64,000 bases of DNA from JAAZPT01 sp964544955 (lineage in GTDB: Bacteria; Bacillota; Clostridia; Christensenellales; Aristaeellaceae). Below are positions 1 to 8,582 of this stretch, piece after piece. A model generated the notes under the pieces. It saw only the letters and a list, made by a program, of their open reading frames with translations, was not told where the DNA came from and searched no databases. Each line of letters opens with the position of its first letter. Within the stretch, counting starts at the first letter, position 1. The stretch is from NCBI GenBank assembly GCA_964544955.1, contig CAZJEB010000002.1:230053-294052 (forward strand), written 5' to 3'. The position numbers and the translations under genes were made by a program.

Positions 1-1358
1 ACGCCCATGCCTACAATTATTTGTATTAATAAAAGCAAAATAGGGGGTAGGCTTACAAAACTTATAAAATATACAACGACGCCCATTATAATGCTTAATA
101 ATATATTGGGTAATAGGTCTTTAAATTGCTCATAAGGCCCATAATCAACTAATTTTTTGTTGGGGGCAGAATTTACATAGGCGGATATTAATGAGCTTAT
201 TGCACCGCCCCAAACTATTGCCTCAACGCTTTTAAACCAAAATATGCTTATTAATAGTATTACTATGCCATAAGTTTTCTTAATAATTTCAACCCATAAA
301 AATATATTGCTTTTGCCTTGAGCGTTTATTGCTTGTAAATTTGTTGTATGTATTGGGTATAGGGCAAAATCTAAGCAACATATTTGTAAAAATATTACAC
401 AAGGAAGCCACTTATCAGTTAAAAGTACAAGTATAAGGGGCTTTGCAACCAAGGCTAAACCCATCATAAGGGGGAATACAAAGTAAGTGCTTAACAATAA
501 GGATTTTCTCATATAATCCTTTGTTTTGCCTTTATCATCCTGTTGTGAAGATAGCACGGGTAAAAGCACGCTTTGTATTGATCCGTTTACGCTATTCATA
601 ACAAGCTCAGGGAATTGCCTACCTCTATTATAAAAGCCCAAGGCCGCATTATCATATTTTTTGCCTATAACAAGGCCTCTAAGGTTTTCATACACCACAT
701 CAATAACGCCAGATACTAATAATTTCCATCCAAAAGCCAAAAGTTTTTTTAAGCCTTCAAAGTAAAAAATTGCCTTTGGGTACCACTTCAATTTAAATAA
801 AAGTAATATAGTTAGTATTATTTGGCTACTTAACTGTTGTGCAACAAGGGCCCAATAAGCAAAACCAGCATAAGCCATTGCTAAACCAATTATTCCAGAT
901 ATTATTGTTGCCAACAAACTACTTACCATTAGTGCCTTAAATTGCATTTCCCTTGATACAATGGCATATTGTACTACGCTAAAAGCACCGGGGAACAATA
1001 TTAATGCTAAAACCCTAAGCACAGAAGTTAATTGAGGTGTTTTAAAAAATACGGCCAATGTTGGCGCGCTAAAAAATAAAATAATATAAACAACAAAGGC
1101 AGTTAAAAGGCTAAATATAAAGGAGGATGAATACTCCCTTTCTCCAACCTCTTTGCTTTGCACAAGGGCAGTATTTAAACCGCTTTGCACAAACACCCTT
1201 GATATGTTTATAAATATTACAAGCAATGTTAATATTCCATAGTCGCTGGGGTCAAGTAACCTGGCTAAAAAAATGTTTATTACAAAGGATATGGCTTGGT
1301 TGCCAAAGTTTTCCACAAACTTAAATATAAAGGAGGAAAATACGCTGTTTTTATGCAA
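1..1358 (-). CDS. Polysaccharide flippase of the MOP/PST (Wzx-like) family, C-terminus off the window
   Basis: About 452 residues are visible and the frame is still open at base 1. The translation is very hydrophobic with many membrane helices. Its N-terminus carries the FxxxFVxNFGNQAI and LLDPSDYGIL features seen in lipopolysaccharide/teichuronic-type exporters, and RGLVIGKKYDNAALGFYNRG in the middle is typical of the family. It would move lipid-linked oligosaccharide units across the membrane. The start is TTG at 1358, preceded by a GGAGGT site that overlaps the TAG stop of the glycosyltransferase gene upstream, so the two are probably translationally coupled. Neighbours (glycosyltransferase, sugar aminotransferase) support a surface polysaccharide cluster that continues to the left of the window. 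Family call is from sequence character, not from a search. Confidence 0.85.
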   Translation of the reverse strand, partial: MHKNSVFSSFIFKFVENFGNQAISFVINIFLARLLDPSDYGILTLLVIFINISRVFVQSGLNTALVQSKEVGEREYSSSFIFSLLTAFVVYIILFFSAPTLAVFFKTPQLTSVLRVLALILFPGAFSVVQYAIVSREMQFKALMVSSLLATIISGIIGLAMAYAGFAYWALVAQQLSSQIILTILLLFKLKWYPKAIFYFEGLKKLLAFGWKLLVSGVIDVVYENLRGLVIGKKYDNAALGFYNRGRQFPELVMNSVNGSIQSVLLPVLSSQQDDKGKTKDYMRKSLLLSTYFVFPLMMGLALVAKPLILVLLTDKWLPCVIFLQICCLDFALYPIHTTNLQAINAQGKSNIFLWVEIIKKTYGIVILLISIFWFKSVEAIVWGGAISSLISAYVNSAPNKKLVDYGPYEQFKDLLPNILLSIIMGVVVYFISFVSLPPILLLLIQIIVGMG

Positions 1359-1362
1359 TGTA

Positions 1363-2349
1363 CTACCTCCTAATAATCTTTTTTATGGTATTTAATAGCT
1401 TTGTAGGCATTAACACCTTTATATTGAACTTTAATTTATCCTTTAAGCTAAGCTTGCTGTATTCTGCTTTTAAATCAGGGTCTTTTAAAACATCCAAACT
1501 GTTAGCACAAAACAACATGGAATGCAAAAATATACCCATGCCCTCATATATTTCGCTTTTATATTTACCCTTAGTATAATCGTTAAGGTCTTTAAGCATT
1601 TCAACAGCACTTGCATACCTGTTAAACATAACAGCCTTATCCTCCTTGCTCCATAAGGCAAGGGCGGAGTTAGGCACGTTTTCCCTATACACACTGCTAA
1701 AGTTGTGTATATACCTTGCATACCCTGCAGCAGTAAAAAATAGCTTAAAGCGCAAGTCGCCATATGGGCACATTTTATCATGGAATGTAGGGGGCATAGC
1801 ATTAAATACTGCCCTTGGAAATAAAAATGTAGCTGTTGGTATAAAGCTTAATTTAATTATTTCGCCTACATTATAACTGCTATCCTTGGCATAGTAATAC
1901 TTTGCCTCGTTTTCATAATAAGGTATAAAGTTTCTATCGGCTTTTATGCCGCTTAAATCCTTAATAATTCCGTTTGTAAAACAAAAGCTACAATCAGGGT
2001 TGGCTTCCATGTAATCAACTTGTTTTTGAAGTTTATCCTTACTTACCCAATAGTCATCACCTTCGCACAGGGCAATATATTTGCCTATGGCTCGTGGAAA
2101 GTTAAAGGTTTCGTTTATAGGTACACCCTTTGAATATTGGTTTTCAACCTGCAATATAGGTTTAATAATATCGGGGTATTTATCGGCATAGCTTTTTATT
2201 ATCGCTTGGGTGCCATCCTTTGATGCATCATCATGTATTAATATTTCAAACTTAAAGTTAACTTCTTGCATTAAAAAGCCCTCTAATGTTTGGGCTAAAT
2301 ATTTTTCGTGCATGTATGTTGCACAGCAAATGCTAACTAAGGTTTCCAT
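1363..2349 (-). CDS. Family 2 glycosyltransferase
   Basis: A 328-residue protein with the GT-A fold signature of family 2: an N-terminal strand followed by HDDASKDGT (residues 39-47), then EGDDYW (96-101), which holds the acidic nucleotide/metal-binding residues. It has no clear membrane anchor beyond a weakly hydrophobic C-terminus. It would transfer a sugar from a nucleotide donor to a lipid-linked acceptor on the cytoplasmic side. It lies 1 nt downstream of the aminotransferase gene and 4 nt before the flippase start, so the three form one minus-strand operon. Donor and acceptor cannot be told from sequence. Confidence 0.9.
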   Translation of the reverse strand: METLVSICCATYMHEKYLAQTLEGFLMQEVNFKFEILIHDDASKDGTQAIIKSYADKYPDIIKPILQVENQYSKGVPINETFNFPRAIGKYIALCEGDDYWVSKDKLQKQVDYMEANPDCSFCFTNGIIKDLSGIKADRNFIPYYENEAKYYYAKDSSYNVGEIIKLSFIPTATFLFPRAVFNAMPPTFHDKMCPYGDLRFKLFFTAAGYARYIHNFSSVYRENVPNSALALWSKEDKAVMFNRYASAVEMLKDLNDYTKGKYKSEIYEGMGIFLHSMLFCANSLDVLKDPDLKAEYSKLSLKDKLKFNIKVLMPTKLLNTIKKIIRR

Positions 2350-2350
2350 A

Positions 2351-3472
2351 CTAAAGCTCCTTTATAATTATGTCGCAAATCCTATCCACGTTGTCATGGC
2401 TAAGTTCAGAATATAAAGGTAGGGTTAGTATCGATCTTGATACTTTGTGAGCAATGGGGGTATTATCAGCATTAAAATTATAGCAAGGGAACTCGTTTGT
2501 TAAGGGGTAAAAATAACGCCTTGCATTTATTCCATTTGCTTTTAAAGCTTCAAAAATAATCTCTCTATCTATGTTTTCAAACATTACGGGCATATAAGCG
2601 TAGTTAGGCTTAACATTTCCTTGAGGTTTACATAGCTTAATGCCTGTTTTACCCTCTAGCCTTGCTATGTATTGATTATATAGCTTGCCCCTTGCTTTTA
2701 TATTTTCGTCAACATACCTTAAGTTACATATGCCCATGGCAGCCTGAAATTCATTCATTTTTGCATTGCTACCACTATATATAACTTTATCGTGGCCAGG
2801 TATACCAAAGTTTTTTTCCAAATCAAGTTTTTGTTTTAAGGTTTCATCATTATATGTAAGGGCGCCACCCTCTATGGTGTTAAATACCTTTGTTGCGTGA
2901 AAACTAAACATGGATACATCGCCCATGTTAGCAGCGCTAAGCCCATTTTTATATACACCAAAGGCGTGGGCAGCATCATATATTAGTTTTAAATTATGTT
3001 TTTTTGCTAAGGCTTCTAAAGCCTCGTTATTAGCTAAGTTACCATAAACATGTATGGGCATAATGGCACAAGTGTTTTCATTTATAAGCCCTTCAATTTT
3101 ACTAACATCTATTGTGTAATAATCGGGCTCTATATCGCAAAAAACAGGCTTTAAACCGCATCTAACTATGGCGTGCGTTGTTGATGCAAATGTGTAAGGG
3201 CTTGTTATAACTTCACCCTTTAAGTTTAAAACCCTAAGTATTGCTTCCAAAGCTAAATGTCCATTAGTAAAAAGGCTAATGTTATTTGCATTCAAATATT
3301 CTAATAGCTTTTGTTCAAGGGCAATGTGTTTTTCACCCATGTTTGTAAGCCAATGGTTTTCCCATATGGATTTTATTTCTTGGCAGTATTCCTCAAAAGG
3401 GGGCATGGACGATTGGGCCACGTTAATAATATCCTTTATATAAATACCCTCCAAACATAAAAAAATTTGCAT
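2351..3472 (-). CDS. DegT/DnrJ/EryC1-type PLP-dependent sugar aminotransferase
   Basis: The protein matches the nucleotide-sugar aminotransferase family: it has a WLTNMG segment near the N-terminus, SLFTNGHLAL, TSPYTFASTTHA and the PLP lysine in SFHATKVFNT. It would aminate a 4-keto or 3-keto nucleotide sugar for the neighbouring polysaccharide genes. The start is uncertain. An ATG at 3472 is given here but has no ribosome site and adds residues the family lacks. Family members begin a few residues before INVxQ, and a GGAGGG site (3447-3452 on the minus strand) sits 7 nt before an ATA codon at 3439 that would give (M)KDIINVAQ. GTG at 3421 is a third choice. See the finding on AUA starts. Confidence 0.85.
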   Translation of the reverse strand: MQIFLCLEGIYIKDIINVAQSSMPPFEEYCQEIKSIWENHWLTNMGEKHIALEQKLLEYLNANNISLFTNGHLALEAILRVLNLKGEVITSPYTFASTTHAIVRCGLKPVFCDIEPDYYTIDVSKIEGLINENTCAIMPIHVYGNLANNEALEALAKKHNLKLIYDAAHAFGVYKNGLSAANMGDVSMFSFHATKVFNTIEGGALTYNDETLKQKLDLEKNFGIPGHDKVIYSGSNAKMNEFQAAMGICNLRYVDENIKARGKLYNQYIARLEGKTGIKLCKPQGNVKPNYAYMPVMFENIDREIIFEALKANGINARRYFYPLTNEFPCYNFNADNTPIAHKVSRSILTLPLYSELSHDNVDRICDIIIKEL

Positions 3473-3652
3473 GTAAACGCTTTTATAGCTTGAATTATAA
3501 CAACAAGCCCCTCTTATGTCAAGAAAGGCAAATTGCCAACATATAAAGCCATATAGGCTTATAAAAGCAGTTAATAAATTTATAATAAAGCGCAATATAT
3601 GGCTTTAAAACAATAATTTATTAGCTATATATTGTAAAATATTACAAAAGTA

Positions 3653-3681
3653 TTGCAGAATTTGATAATCTTTGATAATAT
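3653..3681 (+). promoter_or_regulatory. Promoter of the VanW-domain gene
   Basis: TTGCAG (3653-3658), a 17-nt spacer and TAATAT (3676-3681) make a plausible housekeeping promoter about 30 nt before the ATG at 3712, which has AAGGAGAG as its ribosome site. The rest of the 3473-3711 spacer is AT-rich and shows nothing else clear. Confidence 0.5.
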
Positions 3682-3711
3682 ATACTATATTTAATAAAAG
3701 GAGAGATTTTT

Positions 3712-5472
3712 ATGGCTGAGGATAAAAACAAAAAAATTGCAAGTTCACCAACAGTAAAAAATGCAAATCCAAATGCTGATTATAGCTCCTATTCCAGCGC
3801 CTATGGCAACAGATATTATAGTAAACCAGAGTATCAAAGTTATAATGATTACAACCCATATAGGGATAATCGCTATAAAGTTAATACCCCTGAAGCTCCA
3901 CAACCAAAGGCTTATGAGCCTCGCTATAAGGAATATAAAAACCCCTTTGAAGGCAAGGAAAAACGCAAAAAGGGCAAAGGCAAGCCTATATTGTATGGCA
4001 TTATTATAATGTTTTGTACAATAGTTACTGCAGTTTTGGCAATATTTATGATGCCCCAAGTAGGCAATATACTTTGGAAGGATTTTGACAACTATGCCTT
4101 TGTAAGTGGTAGGTTAATAAAGCATGAACCACAAAATATTGCTGAGTTTAACCGCTACAAATCCTACATGGATAGGGATACAATCTTCCCAGGTGTGTAT
4201 ATTGATGGAGTGCATGTGGGTGATATGTCAAGGGAACAAGCCCAACAAATGCTTTTAAATGGTGATGATGGCGTAAGCAAAACATTTTCAGTAACTGTAA
4301 GCATAGGTAACAAAACTTGGGTTATAGATAGCAAAAATGTTGAGGTAACTCGCAACTTAGGCAATGTTATAGACAAGGCTTTTTCAATTGGTAGGGCAAA
4401 CACTACTGCAATATCAGGCACAAAGGTAACCCCAGTAAAACAACGCTTTGATAAGGCTGTGGATTTAAGGCAAACGGGGGAAGTTCTTTATACGGATTGG
4501 ACATATAACCAAAAAACTGTTAGGGAATTAACCGATAGTATAGTGGCGTATATAAACAGAAGCCCAATAAACTCCCAAATAGAAAGTTTTGATTTTGTAA
4601 ATAGAGAATTTAAGTTTACTGAGGATAGCCCTGGGGTTGAAATTGATGCTGATGAGCTTTTTAACAAGGTTAAAGCACAAATTGATACATGGGCAAATGG
4701 GGCAGTTGTAACAGTTGAACCACAAATTGTATTAGCCGATGTTCGTAAGGTTGATATGATGAACAACTTTAAAATGATAGCGGCCTATACAACAAATACT
4801 ACAAGCAATAAGGATAGAAATAATAATATAGACCTTTCTAGTAGGGCTATAAATGGCACGGTTTTATTGCCTGGGCAAGAATTTAGCTTTAATGATGTTG
4901 TTGGCAAAAGAACTGTAGATAAGGGCTATAAGGAAGCAGGAGCCATATCCAAGGGTCAAAGCATACAGGATGTTGGTGGAGGCGTATGCCAAGTATCTAC
5001 AACATTGTTTAATGCCGTTGCCCGTGCAGATTTAGAGGTTGTTAAACGCAGTAATCACGCTTGGCCCATTACATATATATCCATAGGGGAAGATGCAGCA
5101 GTAAACTGGCCTAATTTGGACTTGGTTTTTAAAAACGATAAGGATAGCCCCGTGTTTATTGTAATGTATTATAGCAATAAAAAATGCTCTGCCGAAATTT
5201 ATGGCATGACATTAGGCAATGGAATAAGTATAGATTTGGAAAGCACAGTAACTAAAAAGTCTGAGCCTGCGCTACAACCCGCCTATGTGTTAAACACATC
5301 TTTACCTATAGGTACAGAAAAGGAAACTATAAAGTCAAGAACTGGCTATATGGTTGATACATACCAAGTTTGGTCTCAAAATGGTAAGGAAATTAAAAGG
5401 GAAAAATTACACAGTACAACATATAAACCCTACCAAAGAACAATAGAATATAATGATGGCACAGTAAATTAG
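3712..5472 (+). CDS. Membrane-anchored VanW-family protein with peptidoglycan-binding-type domain
   Basis: This 586-residue protein has a Tyr/Asn/Pro-rich cytoplasmic head (about 1-90), one membrane helix (about 93-115) and an extracellular part. The FPGVYIDGVHVGDMSREQA segment looks like the start of a YoaR-type domain. Further on is a clear VanW domain (roughly 370-500) with LPGQEFSFNDVVG, GGGVCQVSTTLFNA and RSNHAWP. VanW proteins accompany cell-wall or glycopeptide-response functions in Firmicutes, but their reaction is not established. The gene stands alone, with its own promoter and terminator. The tyrosine-rich head before the helix is longer than usual and may bind a partner; this is inference. 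Confidence 0.88.
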   Translation: MAEDKNKKIASSPTVKNANPNADYSSYSSAYGNRYYSKPEYQSYNDYNPYRDNRYKVNTPEAPQPKAYEPRYKEYKNPFEGKEKRKKGKGKPILYGIIIMFCTIVTAVLAIFMMPQVGNILWKDFDNYAFVSGRLIKHEPQNIAEFNRYKSYMDRDTIFPGVYIDGVHVGDMSREQAQQMLLNGDDGVSKTFSVTVSIGNKTWVIDSKNVEVTRNLGNVIDKAFSIGRANTTAISGTKVTPVKQRFDKAVDLRQTGEVLYTDWTYNQKTVRELTDSIVAYINRSPINSQIESFDFVNREFKFTEDSPGVEIDADELFNKVKAQIDTWANGAVVTVEPQIVLADVRKVDMMNNFKMIAAYTTNTTSNKDRNNNIDLSSRAINGTVLLPGQEFSFNDVVGKRTVDKGYKEAGAISKGQSIQDVGGGVCQVSTTLFNAVARADLEVVKRSNHAWPITYISIGEDAAVNWPNLDLVFKNDKDSPVFIVMYYSNKKCSAEIYGMTLGNGISIDLESTVTKKSEPALQPAYVLNTSLPIGTEKETIKSRTGYMVDTYQVWSQNGKEIKREKLHSTTYKPYQRTIEYNDGTVN

Positions 5473-5477
5473 CCACA

Positions 5478-5524
5478 AAAAAGCCCTCGGTTTTATAAAA
5501 CATAAACAGCGGGCTTTTTATTTT
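5478..5524 (+). terminator. Intrinsic terminator after the VanW gene
   Basis: AAAAAGCCC (5478-5486) pairs with GGGCTTTTT (5511-5519), with a long AT-rich loop and a T-run continuing to about 5524. Confidence 0.75.
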
Positions 5525-5586
5525 ATACTTATATTAATAAATTTTATATTATGCCTTAAAGCAATATAAGCTATTTATAATAATGT

Positions 5587-5790
5587 TCAGTTTTTTAAGT
5601 ATTCCTTTACTTTTTCAAGGAATTCATCTTCATCTTTAACTATTTTTTTAGCTATGCAATCATCAACTAGTGCACGCCTTTTATTGGATATGGTAATATT
5701 GTCCCCAGCTGCTATTTTTCCTCCACCTACAAGGAATAATAGGTTTGAAGTATGTTCTAAATAAATTTCAATATATTCATTTAAATCCAT
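5587..5790 (-). CDS. Small hypothetical protein, 67 residues
   Basis: A short acidic/lysine-rich protein with a hydrophobic stretch near LLFLVGGG and a helical, charged C-terminus (EFLEKVKEYLKN). I do not recognise a family. A GTTAGGAT site lies about 8 nt before the ATG, and the gene sits between a terminator and the MMPL gene on the same strand as the latter. Codon use looks like that of its neighbours, which supports it being real. Confidence 0.55.
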   Translation of the reverse strand: MDLNEYIEIYLEHTSNLLFLVGGGKIAAGDNITISNKRRALVDDCIAKKIVKDEDEFLEKVKEYLKN

Positions 5791-5871
5791 TGTTTTACAT
5801 CCTAACTTTTATTAATAATATGCTTTGTTTTACTAAATATTTATTTTGGGGTAAGGAAGTTTATGGGCCTT

Positions 5872-7914
5872 TTATTTTACTTCCTTTTTTCGGTCAAACA
5901 CATAAAGTACACAAGGTAGCACTACAAGCACCGCAATGCAACTTAACAAGGCCCCTCTACCAACAAGGGATGCAAGCTCTGCAATGCCAGATATTTGCGA
6001 TATTGCACCAGCTATATAGCCACAAGCCATTAGTATGCCAGCTGATGTTAGTATTGATTGTATACTAATATTTAAGGCATGTATAATGGATTCTGTTTTG
6101 TTTTTACTCTTTCTTTCTGCTAAGTAGTTTGTTGTAAGCAATATTGCGTAATCAATTGTGGCGCCTAATTGCAAGCTTGATACTACTATATAACCAATAA
6201 AAATTATGGGCATATTTGCAAAGTAGGGTATTGCCATATTTATCCATATTGCGCTTTCTATTACTAGTATAAGCAGTATTGGTAATAGTATTTTCCTAAA
6301 TGTAAGGGCAAGTATTATAAATATGGATACTACTAACACAGCTGTTACATACAAGTAATCCTTTGAGGATACGTTTTTAATATCATAAGCGGCAGCCGTT
6401 TCGCCTAACAGGTAAAAATCATCGCCATACTCTGCCCTTATTGTATTTTGTATATCCTCTATCAATGCAAAGGCTTCAGGGCTTTCACCAGCTTGTTTTA
6501 AATTAATTATTATCCTTGAGTAGTTTTCGCCTATAAGGTAACTTTTAAAATCGTTAGGTATTAAAGCTAAGGGGAAGTTTGGGTTTACTGAGGCATATAG
6601 CCCTTGTACAGACCCAATTTCGCTATGCTTTTTAAACTCGTTGCTTATTCTAAATTCTTTTTCTGGTGATGTGTTTGGTATTAAAACAACCAATGGCTCG
6701 TTTACGCCAAAAACTTCGTTCGTTTTTGCAGTATCTTTATAAACCCTTGTGCCTTCACTAGCAGAAAGTACGCTGCTACCATATAAAAACTCTGTTTTAT
6801 TTTGCCCGTAAAATGCGGGTATTATAAGTATAAAAAATATAGCTAATATAAAAATTTTGTTTTTCAATACGCCTTTACTAAAGCGCTCCATTTTAAGGTT
6901 AAGCCTTTTGTGGCGTGTTTTTTCTATTGCTTTATTTAATACTATTATTAGTGAGGGTAGCATTGTTAGGCAAGCAATAAGGTTTATTGCAACGCCTTTT
7001 GCAAGTACAAAACCAATATCATAGCCTATTTTATACTTCATTATTACAAGGGATAACATTCCAGCTACTGTTGTTAAGCAACTTGCTAACAGTGTTGAAA
7101 ACGATGCTTTTACAGCGGCAGTCATTGCTTCAATAAGGCCTAAACCATTTTTCTTTTCCTCGGCAAACCTGTGCAACAAAAATATGGAATAGTCCATAGA
7201 TATGGCAAATAACAGTATTACAAGGCATATAAGCGACATAAAGGATATGCTACCGTTAAAAATGTTTGTGCCAAGGGTAATTATTAGGGATATTGCCATA
7301 ACAAATATTATTAATATTGGCTCCAACCATGTATCCAACATTAAAAACAATATTATAAAAAATACTGGTATTATTACAAGGGCAATATTGAATACATCCT
7401 TATAAACCCCTGTTCGCGTAAAGTAAACATTTACAGCTGATCCGGATAAGTGAGCATCTTCGCCAAGGGTATCGTATAGCTTTGATACTGCACTATTTGT
7501 TTTATCTGAATAATCATCCTCGGTAAAGGCTACTACATAGCGAGCATAACCGTCTTTAAAGTGCATAGCATCTACTTGCTCTTGGCTAAAAGCACCTAAT
7601 TGTATAGCTTGTGAATACTCATCGGAAAAAACCACAGCACTTACACCTTCAATGGCTAGTATTTTCTCCTTTAATGCCACAGCCTCATCAATGTTATTAA
7701 CCTTTGCCATAACTTGAGCTGAACCATTAAGGCCAAACTCATCACGCATAATAGCAAAGCCTTTGCTTGTATTGCTTTCATCTGGCAAGTATTTTGTTAA
7801 ATCATATTCTATTTTAACTTGTAAGGTTAAAAATACGTTTAATATGGCGATTGCCAAAAAGAATAATATTATTAAACGTCGGTGTTTAACAACAAATTTG
7901 GAAATAGCTTCCAT
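5872..7914 (-). CDS. MMPL/RND-family membrane exporter
   Basis: A 680-residue protein with two repeats, each made of one membrane helix, a large extracellular domain and about five membrane helices. This is the layout of Gram-positive MMPL/RND proteins. Visible features are the N-terminal helix (HRRLIILFFLAIAILNVFLTL), the sterol-sensing-like block ISMDYSIFLLHRFAEE in the first half and its counterpart TIDYAILLTTNYLAER in the second. Both keep the D-Y pair thought to carry protons. Such proteins move lipids or hydrophobic compounds using proton flow. It is monocistronic, with an AGAGGTGG site just before ATG 7914. The substrate is unknown. Confidence 0.88.
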   Translation of the reverse strand: MEAISKFVVKHRRLIILFFLAIAILNVFLTLQVKIEYDLTKYLPDESNTSKGFAIMRDEFGLNGSAQVMAKVNNIDEAVALKEKILAIEGVSAVVFSDEYSQAIQLGAFSQEQVDAMHFKDGYARYVVAFTEDDYSDKTNSAVSKLYDTLGEDAHLSGSAVNVYFTRTGVYKDVFNIALVIIPVFFIILFLMLDTWLEPILIIFVMAISLIITLGTNIFNGSISFMSLICLVILLFAISMDYSIFLLHRFAEEKKNGLGLIEAMTAAVKASFSTLLASCLTTVAGMLSLVIMKYKIGYDIGFVLAKGVAINLIACLTMLPSLIIVLNKAIEKTRHKRLNLKMERFSKGVLKNKIFILAIFFILIIPAFYGQNKTEFLYGSSVLSASEGTRVYKDTAKTNEVFGVNEPLVVLIPNTSPEKEFRISNEFKKHSEIGSVQGLYASVNPNFPLALIPNDFKSYLIGENYSRIIINLKQAGESPEAFALIEDIQNTIRAEYGDDFYLLGETAAAYDIKNVSSKDYLYVTAVLVVSIFIILALTFRKILLPILLILVIESAIWINMAIPYFANMPIIFIGYIVVSSLQLGATIDYAILLTTNYLAERKSKNKTESIIHALNISIQSILTSAGILMACGYIAGAISQISGIAELASLVGRGALLSCIAVLVVLPCVLYVFDRKKEVK

Positions 7915-8044
7915 AATCCACCTCTATATTAAATTTTATACAAAACAGAATTATTACACTTTGAATATAATTTAAAATGAAGCTTATGTCAAATACATTA
8001 CGGGCTTTAATGTTGTAAAAAAATTTACAAATTAAAAAAAGGTG

Positions 8045-8073
8045 TTGACATTAAATTAGATGATTGATACAAT
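8045..8073 (+). promoter_or_regulatory. feo operon promoter
   Basis: TTGACA (8045-8050), an exact 17-nt spacer and TACAAT (8068-8073). The predicted start of transcription at about 8080 lies at the edge of the DtxR-type palindrome, so bound repressor would block initiation. Confidence 0.8.
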
Positions 8074-8081
8074 CTATGTTG

Positions 8082-8099
8082 TTAGTTAGTTCTAACTAA
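8082..8099 (+). promoter_or_regulatory. DtxR/IdeR-type iron box
   Basis: TTAGTTAG-TT-CTAACTAA is a perfect inverted repeat. Its half site TTAG-TTAG resembles the DtxR/IdeR consensus TTAGGTTAG. It lies directly downstream of the -10 element. The operon's last gene encodes a DtxR-type regulator, so iron-dependent autoregulation is the simple reading. Confidence 0.8.
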
Positions 8100-8122
8100 T
8101 TCATGAATTAGGGGTGAAACTT

Positions 8123-8332
8123 ATGCCGTTAATAATGGCGGAAATAGGTAAACACTACACGGTTAAGGAAATCCGTGGAGGGAAAGAAGCAAGGCATCAT
8201 CTTGAAAAACTGGGCTTTGTTGAAGGTGCAGCTATCGAGGTAATATCTCGCCAAGGTGGCAATACTATAGTAAGAGTATTCGAATCCCGTGTAGCCATAG
8301 GGGCAGGCATGGCAACAAAAATTATTGTTTAA
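8123..8332 (+). CDS. feoA: FeoA, first copy (SH3-like ferrous iron transport accessory protein)
   Basis: This 69-residue protein has the FeoA SH3-like pattern: LMAEIGKHYTVKEI, a GGKEARHHLEKLGFVEGAAIEVISR core and VRVFESRVAIGAGMATKIIV at the end. FeoA acts with FeoB in Fe(II) uptake at the inner face of the membrane. The start used is ATG 8123, with the AGGGGTG site 9 nt upstream; an in-frame GTG at 8114 lies within that site and is less likely. Followed 14 nt later by a second feoA. Confidence 0.88.
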   Translation: MPLIMAEIGKHYTVKEIRGGKEARHHLEKLGFVEGAAIEVISRQGGNTIVRVFESRVAIGAGMATKIIV

Positions 8333-8346
8333 TTAGGAGGCTTATT

Positions 8347-8580
8347 ATGACCCTTGATAAGGTAAAAACTGGTGAAACTGTTAAGGTTGTTAAAATTAAC
8401 AACACAGGCGCTATAAAGCGCAGAATAATGGATATGGGGCTTATTAAAGGTGTAGAGGTTTACGTTCGTAAAGTTGCACCCCTAGGTGACCCTATGGAGC
8501 TTACCATAAGAGGGTATGAGTTAAGCGTTCGTAAGGCAGATGCTGCCATGATAGAAGTAACAGAAAGCGATGGGAAGTAA
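8347..8580 (+). CDS. feoA: FeoA, second copy
   Basis: 77 residues, FeoA family, with MTLDKVKTGETVKVVKI, the KRRIMDMGLIKGVEVYVRKVAPLGDP block typical of FeoA, and an IRGYELSVRKADAAMIEV end. It is more like the classic stand-alone FeoA than the first copy, which has diverged at the glycine-rich turn. A ribosome site TTAGGAGG is 6 nt upstream of ATG. The FeoB ATG follows 2 nt after the stop. Two feoA genes before feoB are common in Clostridia. Confidence 0.92.
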   Translation: MTLDKVKTGETVKVVKINNTGAIKRRIMDMGLIKGVEVYVRKVAPLGDPMELTIRGYELSVRKADAAMIEVTESDGK

Positions 8581-8582
8581 TT

